Shown here in pieces: positions 1 to 10,364 of a stretch of DNA of 64,000 bases (position 1 is its first letter; each line of letters begins with the position of its first letter). The position numbers were made by a program, and so were the translations under genes. Location: NCBI RefSeq assembly GCF_918797505.1, contig NC_092794.1, positions 77,227,345 to 77,291,344 of the forward strand, written 5' to 3'. Origin of the DNA: Bemisia tabaci (taxonomy: Eukaryota > Arthropoda > Insecta > Hemiptera > Aleyrodidae). The notes below the pieces were generated by a model, which was not told where the DNA came from, did no database searches, and saw only the letters and a program-made list of their open reading frames with translations.

Positions 1-79
1 TTTTTTTTAGGCCACTTTCAGTCCAACCCTGGCCCAATCAAAAGTGAGTTGTCTTAACTCTGGGTATAAAGGGACTCTA
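1..79 (+). mobile_element. Right end of a TAGAG-type TIR element (cut by window edge)
   Basis: Bases 1-79 match the right end of the complete element at 30413-30848 (GGCCACTTTCAG, then GAGTTGTCTTAACTCTGGG, then TATAAAGGGACTCTA). The left end lies before the window. Confidence 0.75.
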
Positions 80-1096
80 GAAAAATGAATCTTTGGGAAT
101 GTTCATATCTCAAAGGGGACCATCTTTTTTTTTGGGGGGGGGGTCAAAATTTTGGTCCCCCCTCAGCAGGGGAGCAGGGAGGCCCCAATTGACTTTTTTT
201 CAAATGACAATCCCTATCTTGTGATACCTCATTCGAAAGAGCATAAAAAACTAAGCATTTTGGCGCAAACTGCGGATCAATATCTTAATTTTTAACCGAG
301 TTATGATAGGTCAAAGGTCAATTTTACCTATTTTCAAAAAATTATAACTCCGGTTCAAATTATCATAAAGAAAAAAAATTGGCCTCTGGCCAATTTATGC
401 GCGGCGCAAGCACCGCGTACCGGCGCTTCGCGCCGGCATGTGTGGGGGCTTCGCCCCCCCCATCATGGTGCGAAGATCGCACAACACTTTCTCGCTTTTG
501 ACGGCGCTCCACGCCGGCACAGACACTTTTACTGGAATATTTAGAAAGATACTGCCAATTTCACAAAATCATAAAGTTTGATTGGAATTTTGATCGCAGG
601 ATAATAGTTATACAATTTTTATTCAAACCACTGAACTTCATTGTAAATGTCTTCATGATATGTGATGAATTCATATATTCGGACTCGACTTGTCGATATT
701 ATGAGGTATCTTCAATTGAATATGTAATTAATTAATAATGCCTCCTATTAGAGACGGCGATCCGTAAAAATATTAGCTTTTCTACGATTCATTAGGATCC
801 ATTAGATTCATTGACATCATACTTCAGATACGATTATATATTATAATCTTTCCTTAAGCACGGTCAAAAGCCATCAAAAATCTACTTTAATGTAGAATGA
901 GGATAGGACGATGTATAAAAAATGTGGAGGTGGTCCGGCAGCAACATACCCGCCGCTAGTCACTGGAAAACAATAGAAAATAGTAGTTGCGTACGTTGCC
1001 AGCGAGCGCGCTGCGAGCGCTTCTGTTTCAATTACCTAGCATGAGTCGGGCCTCTAACCTTCTATATTCTCTGCAAAAACGTCAACAAACCTAGAC
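80..1096. other. Gene-free stretch with repeat fragments
   Basis: Bases 85-380 are a diverged copy of the repeat at 22683-23000 (shared CTTTGGGAATGTTC, GTGATACCTCATTCGAAAGA and TTGGCGCAAAC). Bases 395-470 hold two GC-rich hairpins (CCGGCGCTTCGCGCCGG and GGGGGCTTCGCCCCCC). Nothing recognisable from 540 to 1088. Confidence 0.5.
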
Positions 1097-1138
1097 TAGA
1101 GTCCCCTTATACCCCTGGGTACTTATAAAGGGACTCTA
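1097..1138. mobile_element. 42-bp TIR-only micro-element with perfect 8-bp duplication
   Basis: TAGAGTCCCC at the left mirrors GGGACTCTA at the right, with TATACCCC/GGGTACTTATA meeting in the middle, so the whole insert is two TIRs back to back. It is flanked by ACCTAGAC at 1089-1096 and 1139-1146, a perfect 8-bp target duplication. The ends belong to the same family as 30413-30848. Confidence 0.85.
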
Positions 1139-1280
1139 ACCTAGACAGGTTAAAACGCGCTTTATTAAATCAATCATGTTTGTGCAGTATTATGTTGTTC
1201 AATGGCACATAATAATAACAAAATGTACATGTTCTCATCACTTTTTATCGTACATTTGACAGATATCTGCACGGAACGTG

Positions 1281-1691
1281 TAGAGTACCTATATTAAGAG
1301 AGAGTATGGCCACTGGAGTTACCACCTCTGATTGGCTCAGCCATCTTAGGCTGAATGGAGCCCTTAGGACCCAAAAATTGCGGACGCCATAAAGTTAATG
1401 TAATGCAAAATGATTCAAAATGTAGTTGTCTTTGCTTATCGTAACGAGAACTTTACCCAAATGCACTATTGCGACTTTTTTACATATTTTTAAGGCTAAT
1501 CGTGTGCAATTTTTGAGAAAAATGATCTTAGATGTAATAAGGTTGGCAGCAAGTGCGGTTGGTGATAACCGTCAAAAGTTGGCAATGACCCCCCTCCCAT
1601 CCTCAAAAACCAAAACAAAGCACCGCCATTTTTGGGTCCTAAGCCTCTCCATGGGACCCAGTGGCCATACTCTCTCAATATAGGTACTCTA
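1281..1691. mobile_element. hAT-like non-autonomous TIR element, 411 bp
   Basis: The TIRs start TAGAGTACCTATATT and run about 35 bp through GAGAGTATGGCCACTGG. They are flanked by the perfect 8-bp duplication GGAACGTG (1273-1280 and 1692-1699). An 8-bp duplication with a TAGAG terminus fits the hAT superfamily. No transposase; the ORFs in it are short and unconvincing. An inverted copy lies at 23650-24475. Confidence 0.88.
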
Positions 1692-1879
1692 GGAACGTGT
1701 ATCGGCTCGTAATCGTCTCAACGGTTAAGGCACCAATCATCAAACTGACGCTAGACTAAGCTCAGGCTGATCGTGTATCCAGGCCTGATCGCATATATCT
1801 TGCACCGCAATCACACGCTGAATGTGGGAGCTGATGAGCTGAATGTGGCTTAAATGTGGAAGTCATCGGCCCGATGCCT

Positions 1880-1911
1880 GAATTTTGCGCGTAACGCGCA
1901 AAATTCAGCAA
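1880..1911. repeat. Perfect hairpin
   Basis: CTGAATTTTGCGCGT faces ACGCGCAAAATTCAG with almost no loop, giving a 15-bp stem. It may be the core of a short foldback repeat; no function inferred. Confidence 0.6.
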
Positions 1912-2078
1912 CGATTCTTAGCAACCATCGGACCAATTTTGAATTTGTCTGAACTATTCGAGTAGATTTGATACACATCTGTATGAAAATAACTCGAATT
2001 TGCTAAATTTCAGGGAGGGTAGGGGTTTTCGGGAGGGTAGGGAGGAGGGAGGGGTGGGAGGGGAGGGGTGGTAGGGCG

Positions 2079-3436
2079 TGTGGCGAGGAAAAGCGAGAGC
2101 TCGTACGATCCTGATCGTCAGAAAGCAAGCCTTCCGGAAAGGATCGAGCTTCAGCAGATCAAGCCACAAATTTTGGGTGCCAGATGCTCGTCGGGACGCC
2201 TGGGTTCGGGCGCCAACACACTCGAAGTGCGTAATCAAAAATAAAATTTTCCTGAGGTGAGGACAGGTGTTGCAGGAAGGAATAATGAGAGCAAATTTGA
2301 ACGTACTAGAGTCAATTTTTATTGACAAGAAAAGAAACTACTTTTTGAACACAATTACAAACTTAAAAAATTCTCAAGACAAAAAAAATAAAACTAAATA
2401 CGAGATCAAAATTAGGACGATTGAAGGTGAATGTTGTTGATCGGATTGACTTTTTTAAAATAGGTACTTTGAAAGGAACGGAAAAGGGGACAAAAAGGTT
2501 TTCGAACTTTCGAATGAATTACTCTTCAATTATTTATTTTACCTTAAATCTCCCAAACAACCGGTGCTACTCACCACGTGCACTCAATCTTGAATGGTAG
2601 ATTTAGGATACGAAATAAATATTTTCCAAAATAAATTCCAATAACAACCAAAATCCCAGGTGCTACTCAACACGTGCACACTTGGAAATTGATCAATTAT
2701 GAGAGATTTATTTTTCATGATTAAATTAAATTAAATATAATTAAATTAGATGTGCTTCCGAATAAGAATAAAATTCGTTTAAATAAATTTCAACAAGAGA
2801 TTACTAAGTAAAAAATCCATGCTCATGCATTTATTCACCATAGGAGCTACCCAGAAATGGGTGCGTCACACAAGAGAATAAATGCGATGAGAAATCAAGC
2901 CCTCATTTGCAAGCGTGCTACTCACCACGTGCACAGCTACGCAAATGAAGGGATCCGAAAAATCGGACAAGCGCTGCGAGGTACCGGTCGGGACCCCATC
3001 AAATTCATTTCATCTACCTTCCGCATGCATCGACCAACTTCATTCGACTTCAAAAAGTTAAATATACAATCAAATAAATTCATTCTTACATCAAATGATT
3101 TGCCTAAATTAGCTTTGCGACTTTCTTGAGTAAATTTGCTGAAACCAATTAACTAATAAAGCAAAAATAATAAAAAAACCGACTTTTTTCAGGAGTCTGA
3201 ACGACCGAGACGTCGTGCACACGCTAAACAGCTGTGTAGTCGGGTCCGGATCGCTCCGCGAGAGCGCTCGAGTGGCGCGCGGCGGCCGACCGGTGTACTA
3301 CGGTATTCCGCTACTTCACCGTCCCTACAGAGTGCGCTACTGTCGCAATCACCTGCTACCGTTGTAGCCATCGAAATTTTTACATATGATTAAATACTTA
3401 TTCGAACTTAAGTGACGGGAAAAATTACCGTCACAG
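2079..3436. repeat. Left LTR, 1358 bp
   Basis: Starts TG, ends CA. It contains three copies of a motif close to GTGCTACTCACCACGTGCAC, with CACGTG E-boxes at 2575-2580, 2671-2676 and 2926-2931. The 90-residue ORF at 2857-3129 recurs identically in the other LTR but resembles nothing I know. Confidence 0.9.
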
Positions 3437-5516
3437 ATACCCCCCCTCTTAAAGCGAGCGGCAATCCGCGACAAAAATAATACAGGCTTAATATATTAAT
3501 AAGGAATTAATCATTAATTAATTCAGGGGAAAAAGAGAATGAACACATTAATTAATAATAGACCTGATACACATGACTTGAAACGTACAAATAATCTTGA
3601 TACATTTCTTGTTTTTTCAAAACAAAAATTCTTTAGTTCAATCTTTAGAAATTCTTGGAAATTTGCCCTATTTCCAGCTGAAGTGGTGAGATTCTGGGGT
3701 TGACAACTAATTTATGGCAAAACCTCTAAAACAATTCAAAAGGAATTCAACTGACCTCATTTTTTCATATACTCAGAGATAAAAATATAAAAATTAATCA
3801 GGGGAAAAACACAAAATTCGGACTCGTCAATTTACCTAGGAGGGAAGTTTACAAAACATTCTGAGAAACATAATAAAGAACAGTTCTTTTGCATAAAAAT
3901 CGAAGAAAATTCAAAGTTACATAATTTAGAAACACCATATCTGATCTGAGTTTTAGATGATGACTTTAAGTACTTAATCCTTACTGAAATAGTTTGTTCC
4001 AAATGGTTTTAGTCTTCCATGTGTCCGGCTTCATTTGTGAGAACGAATCTCTGTGAACCATGTAAACAACAAATCTTGGTGATTGGGGTTTCGCAAATAC
4101 TTCGCAGCAACCAAACATAGCTCAACTCGAAAACCTGTTTGCGGAGTCCTCAAAACGGGAGATTGGACAACACCTCTTGGCTAGTCAAATCCATGAACCT
4201 AGCAACTCATATGGTGGCCAATTCTTAATTCCACACAAAAAATCGGACTCCCAAACTACAAAACTGAGTTGAGACACTGGAATTACAACTGGAATTTCCC
4301 ATTGCGCTGTAACTTTGTCAGAATCCACTGAACCAAAGTACCACAATCACACTTCTCAGATTTGTCAGGGTCACTGAAGATTCCACAAAACGGTTATTCC
4401 AAATAAACCTTCACCGAGGACAACATTCCACGACTTTGTAGGTAAACCCTAAACCCTACTGAAATCCATCTGATCCTAGAACTTACTATTCAGAATATTA
4501 TTTTTCAGACTAATATCAGATTTAAAGAACAAAATGGTACGGACTTAAAAGAAACTGATCCAAAAATAACTGTAAATGTCATTCTAAAATTTGCGAATTT
4601 AAAACTTGAGGTTCATTTCTACATTGGATCTGCAATACATTTTACAACCAAGAACGGCCGCTGGGAAATCGCACCAGTTCGGCACACAAAAAAAAAATTG
4701 CTCTCCCCACAACAAAGTAAATGAAACCTACTAAACCGCATGACATCTCAATACTGCCGTAAGACAAAAAAAAAACATCCGAAAAATCCTTCAAAACATA
4801 ATGACAATTTCAACGACAAAAAACATAAAGTAAAAAGGAAAATTGACAACAGTACCGAATATTTAAAAATTAAAGAACTTCCTGAAAAATTTTGCAAATC
4901 TTCTCGAACTCAACACTAGAGTTGAATATAAAAAAAACATACCTATTTGCCAAAATAAAATAATGCTCTAAAAATACTATGAATTTCCAAATAATTTCTT
5001 TCACGTCAGCTGAATTTCTTTTCTTTCAAAGAAATAAAATAGTAAGCGTTCCAAATTTCAGAACAAAAATCAACATTAAATTCGCGAGCAGCTACCATTG
5101 TGAAACTTCACAAAATAAAACCTTAATAAAGATATCTAATAAAAAAAATTGACTACATACAATCGAATTTCAGTCAAACTACTAAAACATTTTCTAAAAC
5201 AATTTAGAAATCTCAAAAGTTCAATAATACGTGTGGAAAACAGTGGAAAGGAATGAAAAATTTGGGAATGGTAATTGAGAAAAAAAATCAATCCGAAAAA
5301 TATCATAAAGTAAGTAGAATAAAAAAATTGTAGCAAAGTTTGTAAAACGTTTTCTTTTCTTTCAAAACATTCAAATTTGTCTCGAAAATTTTCCAAAAAT
5401 TTCCTGTCCTTCAAGAAAATAAAAGTCATGACACACAGTCAAGACAAGTTCCAAAAATTCGAAAATCGAAAAGTCAACCAAGTTGAAAAAAGTCCCAGTT
5501 CGGGCCGACACTTATT

Positions 5517-6871
5517 TGTGGCGAGGAAAAGCGAGAGCTCGTACGATCCTGATCGTCAGAAAGCAAGCCTTCCGGAAAGGATCGAGCTTCAGCAGATCAA
5601 GCCACAAATTTTGGGTGCCAGATGCTCGTCGGGACGCCTGGGTTCGGGCGCCAACACACTCGAAGTGCGTAATCAAAAATAAAATTTTCCTGAGGTGAGG
5701 ACAGGTGTTGCAGGAAGGAATAATGAGAGCAAATTTGAACGTACTAGAGTCAATTTTTATTGACAAGAAAAGAAACTACTTTTTGAACACAATTACAAAC
5801 TTAAAAAATTCTCAAGACAAAAAAAATAAAACTAAATACGAGATCAAAATTAGGACGATTGAAGGTGAATGTTGTTGATCGGATTGACTTTTTAAAATAG
5901 GTACTTTGAAAGGAACGGAAAAGGGGACAAAAAGGGTTCGAACTTTCGAATGAATTACTCTTCAATTATTTATTTTACCTTAAATCTCCCAAACAACCGG
6001 TGCTACTCACCACGTGCACTCAATCTTGAATGGTAGATTTAGGATACGAAATAAATATTTTCCAAAATAAATTCCAATAACAACCAAAATCCCAGGTGCT
6101 ACTCAACACGTGCACACTTGGAAATTGATCAATTATGAGAGATTTATTTTTCATGATTAAATTAAATTAAATATAATTAAATTAGATGTGCTTCCGAATA
6201 AGAATAAAATTCGTTTAAATAAATTTCAACAAGAGATTACTAAGTAAAAAATCCATGCTCATGCATTTATTCACCATAGGAGCTACCCAGAAATGGGTGC
6301 GTCACACAAGAGAATAAATGCGATGAGAAATCAAGCCCTCATTTGCAAGCGTGCTACTCACCACGTGCACAGCTACGCAAATGAAGGGATCCGAAAAATC
6401 GGACAAGCGCTGCGAGGTACCGGTCGGGACCCCATCAAATTCATTTCATCTACCTTCCGCATGCATCGACCAACTTCATTCGACTTCAAAAAGTTAAATA
6501 TACAATCAAATAAATTCATTCTTACATCAAATGATTTGCCTAAATTAGCTTTGCGACTTTCTTGAGTAAATTTGCTGAAACCAATTAACTAATAAAGCAA
6601 AAATAATAAAAAAACCGACTTTTTTCAGGAGTCTGAACGACCGAGACGTCGTGCACACGCTAAACAGCTGTGTAGTCGGGTCCGGATGGCACCGCGAGAG
6701 CGCCCGAGTGGCGCGCGGCGGCCGACCGGTGTACTACGGTATTCCGCTACTTCACCGTCCCTACAGAGTGCGCTACTGTCGCAATTACCTGCTACCGTTG
6801 TAGCCATCGAAATTTTTACATATGATTAAATACTTATTCGAACTTAAGTGACGGGAAAATTTACCGTCACA
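5517..6871. repeat. Right LTR, 1355 bp
   Basis: Near-identical to the left LTR, with the three CACGTG motifs at 6011-6016, 6107-6112 and 6362-6367. Small differences include CTCCGCGAG/GCACCGCGAG near the 3' end and short A/T indels. Confidence 0.9.
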
Positions 6872-7078
6872 GGGCGGTGGGGAGGTGGGAATGGGGGGTG
6901 GGGAGGGGAGGGGGAGGGGTGGTAGGGGGGAGGTGGGGATGGGGGGGAGGGGAGGGGAGGGAGGGAGGGGAGGGAGGGGAGGGAGGGAGGGGAGGGAGGG
7001 AGGGGAGGGAGGGGAGGGAGGGGAGGGAGGGGAGGGTGGAAGGAGGGGGTGGAGGGGGAGGGAGGGGGGAGGGAGGCC
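6872..7078. repeat. G-rich simple repeat (GGGAGGGA), interrupted by the LTR element
   Basis: About 200 bp of GGGAGG units; the same tract resumes on the other side of the LTR element at about 2010-2078. The flank GTTTCGTCGGTGCCAGTGCC at 7081-7100 is found inverted at 18373-18395 beside another such tract, so the tract belongs to a dispersed repeat. Dense G-runs could form G-quadruplexes. Confidence 0.8.
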
Positions 7079-7108
7079 CGCGTTTCGTCGGTGCCAGTGC
7101 CAACACCT

Positions 7109-7740
7109 AACAATTCTTCACATTTACGCAAATTTTGCGGATTTCCACTCATCCGGGAAAGCGGGAACGTCCGTCCGTCCGTCCAATTCCCCCCTTTGCA
7201 TTTTCGTCAAAAATTCTGAGATTGGTTATTCTTAGTGACCTTTCTTATGGAAACAGTGTACAAAGGGATCAACAAACGAAATTGACGAAACACTTAGGAC
7301 AGTTTCACATTTACTCGACATTAGGAAATTTCGCGCATCCGGAAAATCGCGGCAACGCTGCTCCAATTTTCACTCCTTGGCTTTTCCTAAAATTTAGTAA
7401 GATTCGTCTTTGGAGACTCTTCTAATGAAATAAGGTGTCAATAATGGGATGAACAAATGAAATTTACGAAAATCCTATAAGCCTGCTTAAGATTTACACG
7501 AATTTGTGGATTTGAGAATGGATGCTCGGAGTCCCCTCTTGTGAGAATCAGCGTCAAGTGTATATGAACAGATGATATTCAAAAAACGTCTGAGCCAGTT
7601 TCCAATATTTGCAACAGGCGAATTTTCTCTCAGCAGGGAGACCGGCAACATTGCTCGAAATTTATGTTATCGATTTTCCTGAAAGTTCGGAAGGAATTTT
7701 CTCGAAATCCCTGTTTTCGAAAATTAGTGTCCGAACGGAT
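7109..7740. other. Gene-free stretch
   Basis: Mixed sequence with no recognised gene or repeat. It shows loosely recurring text (ATTTACxCGA, AATTTCGCGCAT, GAAAATCGCGG), suggesting an old degenerate tandem array. Confidence 0.4.
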
Positions 7741-7990
7741 CCACTCTCCCCCTCTCCCTCCCACCGTCCCTCTCTCCTACCTCCTCCCCTACCCCCATCC
7801 TCCTCCCCCCTCCCACCTAACCTTCCCCGCCCTCCTTTCCACCCCTTTCCCTCCCCCACCCTAATCGTCGACTCCTCCTCCCTCCACCTTATCTTCCACC
7901 CTCCCCTCCCCCCACCCCTCCCCTCCCCCCACCCCTCCCACCACCCCTCCCCCGCCCGACCCCCGCCCCTCCCCCCACCCCTCCACGACT
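7741..7990. repeat. C-rich (CCTCCC) simple repeat
   Basis: 250 bp dominated by CCCCTCCC and CCTCCCAC. Translated frames are Pro/Ser-rich only because of the repeat and are not genes. Confidence 0.8.
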
Positions 7991-8040
7991 CCACCGACGT
8001 TTACCCCCACCTCTTATCTGCTATTTATCATAATTATTAC

Positions 8041-8193
8041 CAAGACCAATCCACACAGGTCAGTCATTCCCGTGGACGAGTTTTGGTACTCCACTGCGCA
8101 GTGACGTAGTATTGAGTGCAGCCGAGTTAGGGCCGGGCGGGGAAGTGGCTTTCAAAAACATGCGTAATGACTGACCTGTGTGGATTGGTCTTG
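8041..8193. mobile_element. 153-bp MITE with CAAGACC ends
   Basis: The TIRs start CAAGACCAATCCACACAGG and extend about 28 bp. Perfect 8-bp duplication ATTATTAC at 8033-8040 and 8194-8201. No coding sequence. Confidence 0.9.
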
Positions 8194-8201
8194 ATTATTA
8201 C

Positions 8202-9553
8202 CTTTGTGCGTTTCCACTTTAAAAAAGAAATAGGGGATTCCAAAAGGGAAAATTAATCGTAAAAAGCGATTCCGGAACGAATCCCCTTGCTTAATGACGT
8301 TCCCAGATCGTTTCCGGAATTCCGGATCTTTCATAATACTACCTGTTCCGGAGATATCGAACCTCGAGTCATCGCGCCGTCTTGCCATTATGTCTGCATA
8401 CAAACAATAACAAATAGTCCAACATGCCGCCTGGCCCTAACCGACCAAATCCGCAATCGGCCGATTTTCAATTTGGCAATTTGGAAATAATTTAAACATT
8501 TAATTCCCGTTCTCAGCTAGTCGTCGTCGTGGGTTTTGTTCCGTTTCCATTGAGCGCTACATTTTGCGCCACTCCTGACGGCTCATAATCCTTTTCTTTT
8601 GAAACTGTGTGGTTTCTCAACTACTCTAATAAACTCCAATTTTATTGAATGGTGGTATCCGTAACGCATGATACATTTTGTTGGATATTCTCTCAGAATT
8701 TTCATTGATTTTCCCCAAAAAATCACATTATTTTCCCGACGAAATTTTTTTAAATGGACTAAATACTTTCCGATCAGGAAATACTATTTTTGACGAAGCT
8801 ATCTCATTTTTCTGCTCCCTCTTGCAGTGTCAAATGTTATCCATCCTCGAAATCCAATAAAACTTTCCAACAGATTTTAAGAAACATTATTTTTGTCAAG
8901 AGAAGCTATAAAACCAATAAAAGGGAGACGGGAGAAGACCCAAATTAAATTTTTCATATTATTCCACCCCTCCTTCACAGTTTATCCAAGCTATAGCTAG
9001 TTGGAAAAAAATTCAAGTAAACTCAAGAATTTTAACTATTAAGTATTGTTGAAGGATTTCCGTTGTGAGTTTAATGAATCAAAAGTATTACTTAGCGGAA
9101 AAGGAGTGTGTGATATTCTCAAGAAAATTCCGTGTAGGATGGTTTATAGGACATTTTGAGGTGTGATTACTTTTTAGTCTACCTAAAGTTACAATTCCGG
9201 ACATTATGCTTCGTGTTGTCGAGTAGATTCATAGGAAGATGGTTTGCGTAGCTCATCAATCTTGTATTGAAATTTCGGCTCAGTTTTCGGTCACGTATTC
9301 TGAAACTGTTCGATTTTTAGGGTTTTATGTCAGATGAACGCATTTCGTAAAATCTTAGGTAAAGACTTACCTACAAAGTTGATGTTCGATGATTTCGGAA
9401 CACGTAATACCTATACTCAGAAAGATCCGGAAACGATCCGCGAACAGCATAAAACAGCGGAATTCGTTCATACGTGTCACTTTTTACGATTAATTTACTC
9501 CTTAGGAGTCCTTATTCATTTGTTCTAGTGGAAAAAGGATGAAGATAATCATT
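8202..9553. other. Gene-free stretch
   Basis: AT-rich, with several loosely similar segments around TTTTCCGGAATC, but no gene, clear TIR or RNA gene recognised. Confidence 0.4.
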
Positions 9554-10018
9554 AGTCCGGGTTCTTATGTTCAAAAAAAGCTTCCCGTGGAACGGTAAGT
9601 GAAGCAAGTGTGGAAAATATCTTAATCTCTTCATTTCGATGCGCAAAAAAAGAATTTCGATGTTGTCAAGCTCAATTTTGCGTCTAACCCCCCAAAATCA
9701 AGATGGCGGCCAAAATGGGGGCTCGGGGGGTGAAAATTATGGAATTTGATTTTGATGTCATGATTGGGGTCAATTCTTATGTAATTTTGGTCGTAGAATC
9801 CGAATTTGAGGTCAAAAATACTTTCCGACCCAAAGGGATGCCCCAAATCCAAGATGGCCGCCAAAATCTCCAAGATAGGGTCAAAACTGCGATACGTATG
9901 TAAAAGTGCCAAGTAGGTCCTTGATAGGGTTCTTTGGGTCGTAGATTTCACTTATGATGTCAAAAACTTACCACGGATCCATTGAAGCCCCAAAAAATCA
10001 AAATGGCGGCCAAAAGGG
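9554..10018 (+). repeat. Inverted partner A of a ~460-bp repeat
   Basis: Runs from AGTCCGGGTTCTTATGT to GGCGGCCAAAAGGG and matches 16998-17455 in reverse complement with few changes, including the text around CAAGATGGCGGCC. ORFs of 106-107 residues occur in both copies only because the copies are similar; their translation resembles no known protein. Confidence 0.85.
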
Positions 10019-10364
10019 CTGCCGTTGCGGGGTGAAATATTTTGTTAAGGCAAATATCGTCGAATGAGGTGTCACTGTATAGGTTTTTTGGGTCGTAGAT
10101 TCCAAAAATGAGGCCCAAATAACAAAATAAGCTGATAGAAGTTCTCCAAAAGCCATAATGGCTGCCACCCAGGCATTGAACGCGTTTGAACAGTAGCGTG
10201 TCCCATTTTGGACGTCTTACTCTTACTATAGTAAAAAAAAATAAGGCCTTTTTTGTGTGTACGTCCGTGTCATTTCGCATTCTCATTGGTCTTTCATTAA
10301 CCAATCATTAAACGTCATTGAAAATCCCCGGGAAATTTAAATGTATTCTTCCGTAAAGGAATTA

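Larger units (their letters stand above)
2079..6871. mobile_element. Complete non-coding LTR retrotransposon (LARD-like)
   Basis: Two direct repeats, 2079-3436 and 5517-6871, begin TGTGGCGAGG and end CCGTCACA. The insert is flanked by the 5-bp duplication GGGCG (2074-2078, 6872-6876). By eye the LTRs differ at only about ten sites, so insertion is recent. The 2080-bp interior is AT-rich and has no gag, protease, reverse transcriptase or integrase ORF, so the element needs an autonomous partner. I see neither a clear tRNA primer site after the left LTR (GATACCCCCC) nor a polypurine tract before the right one, which is odd for so young an element. Orientation cannot be set without these. Confidence 0.9.

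Noticed and set aside
2857..3129. 90-residue ORF conserved in both LTRs
   Set aside because: LTRs are nearly identical, so conservation is not evidence for coding; the composition is not protein-like for gag or another known product.
5136..5429. 97-residue Phe/Leu-rich minus ORF inside the LTR element
   Set aside because: Typical chance ORF of AT-rich DNA; no retroelement motif.
6844..7235. Gly- or Pro-rich ORFs on both strands
   Set aside because: They are translations of the GGGAGG simple repeat in all frames.
7609..8109. 166-codon Pro/Ser-rich ORF and its antisense ORF
   Set aside because: Length comes from the C-rich tract, and the ORF ends inside a MITE; no domain is visible.
9631..9951. 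Repeated 106-residue ORF, also present at 17065-17388
   Set aside because: Appears twice only because the DNA is a repeat; short, with no family features.
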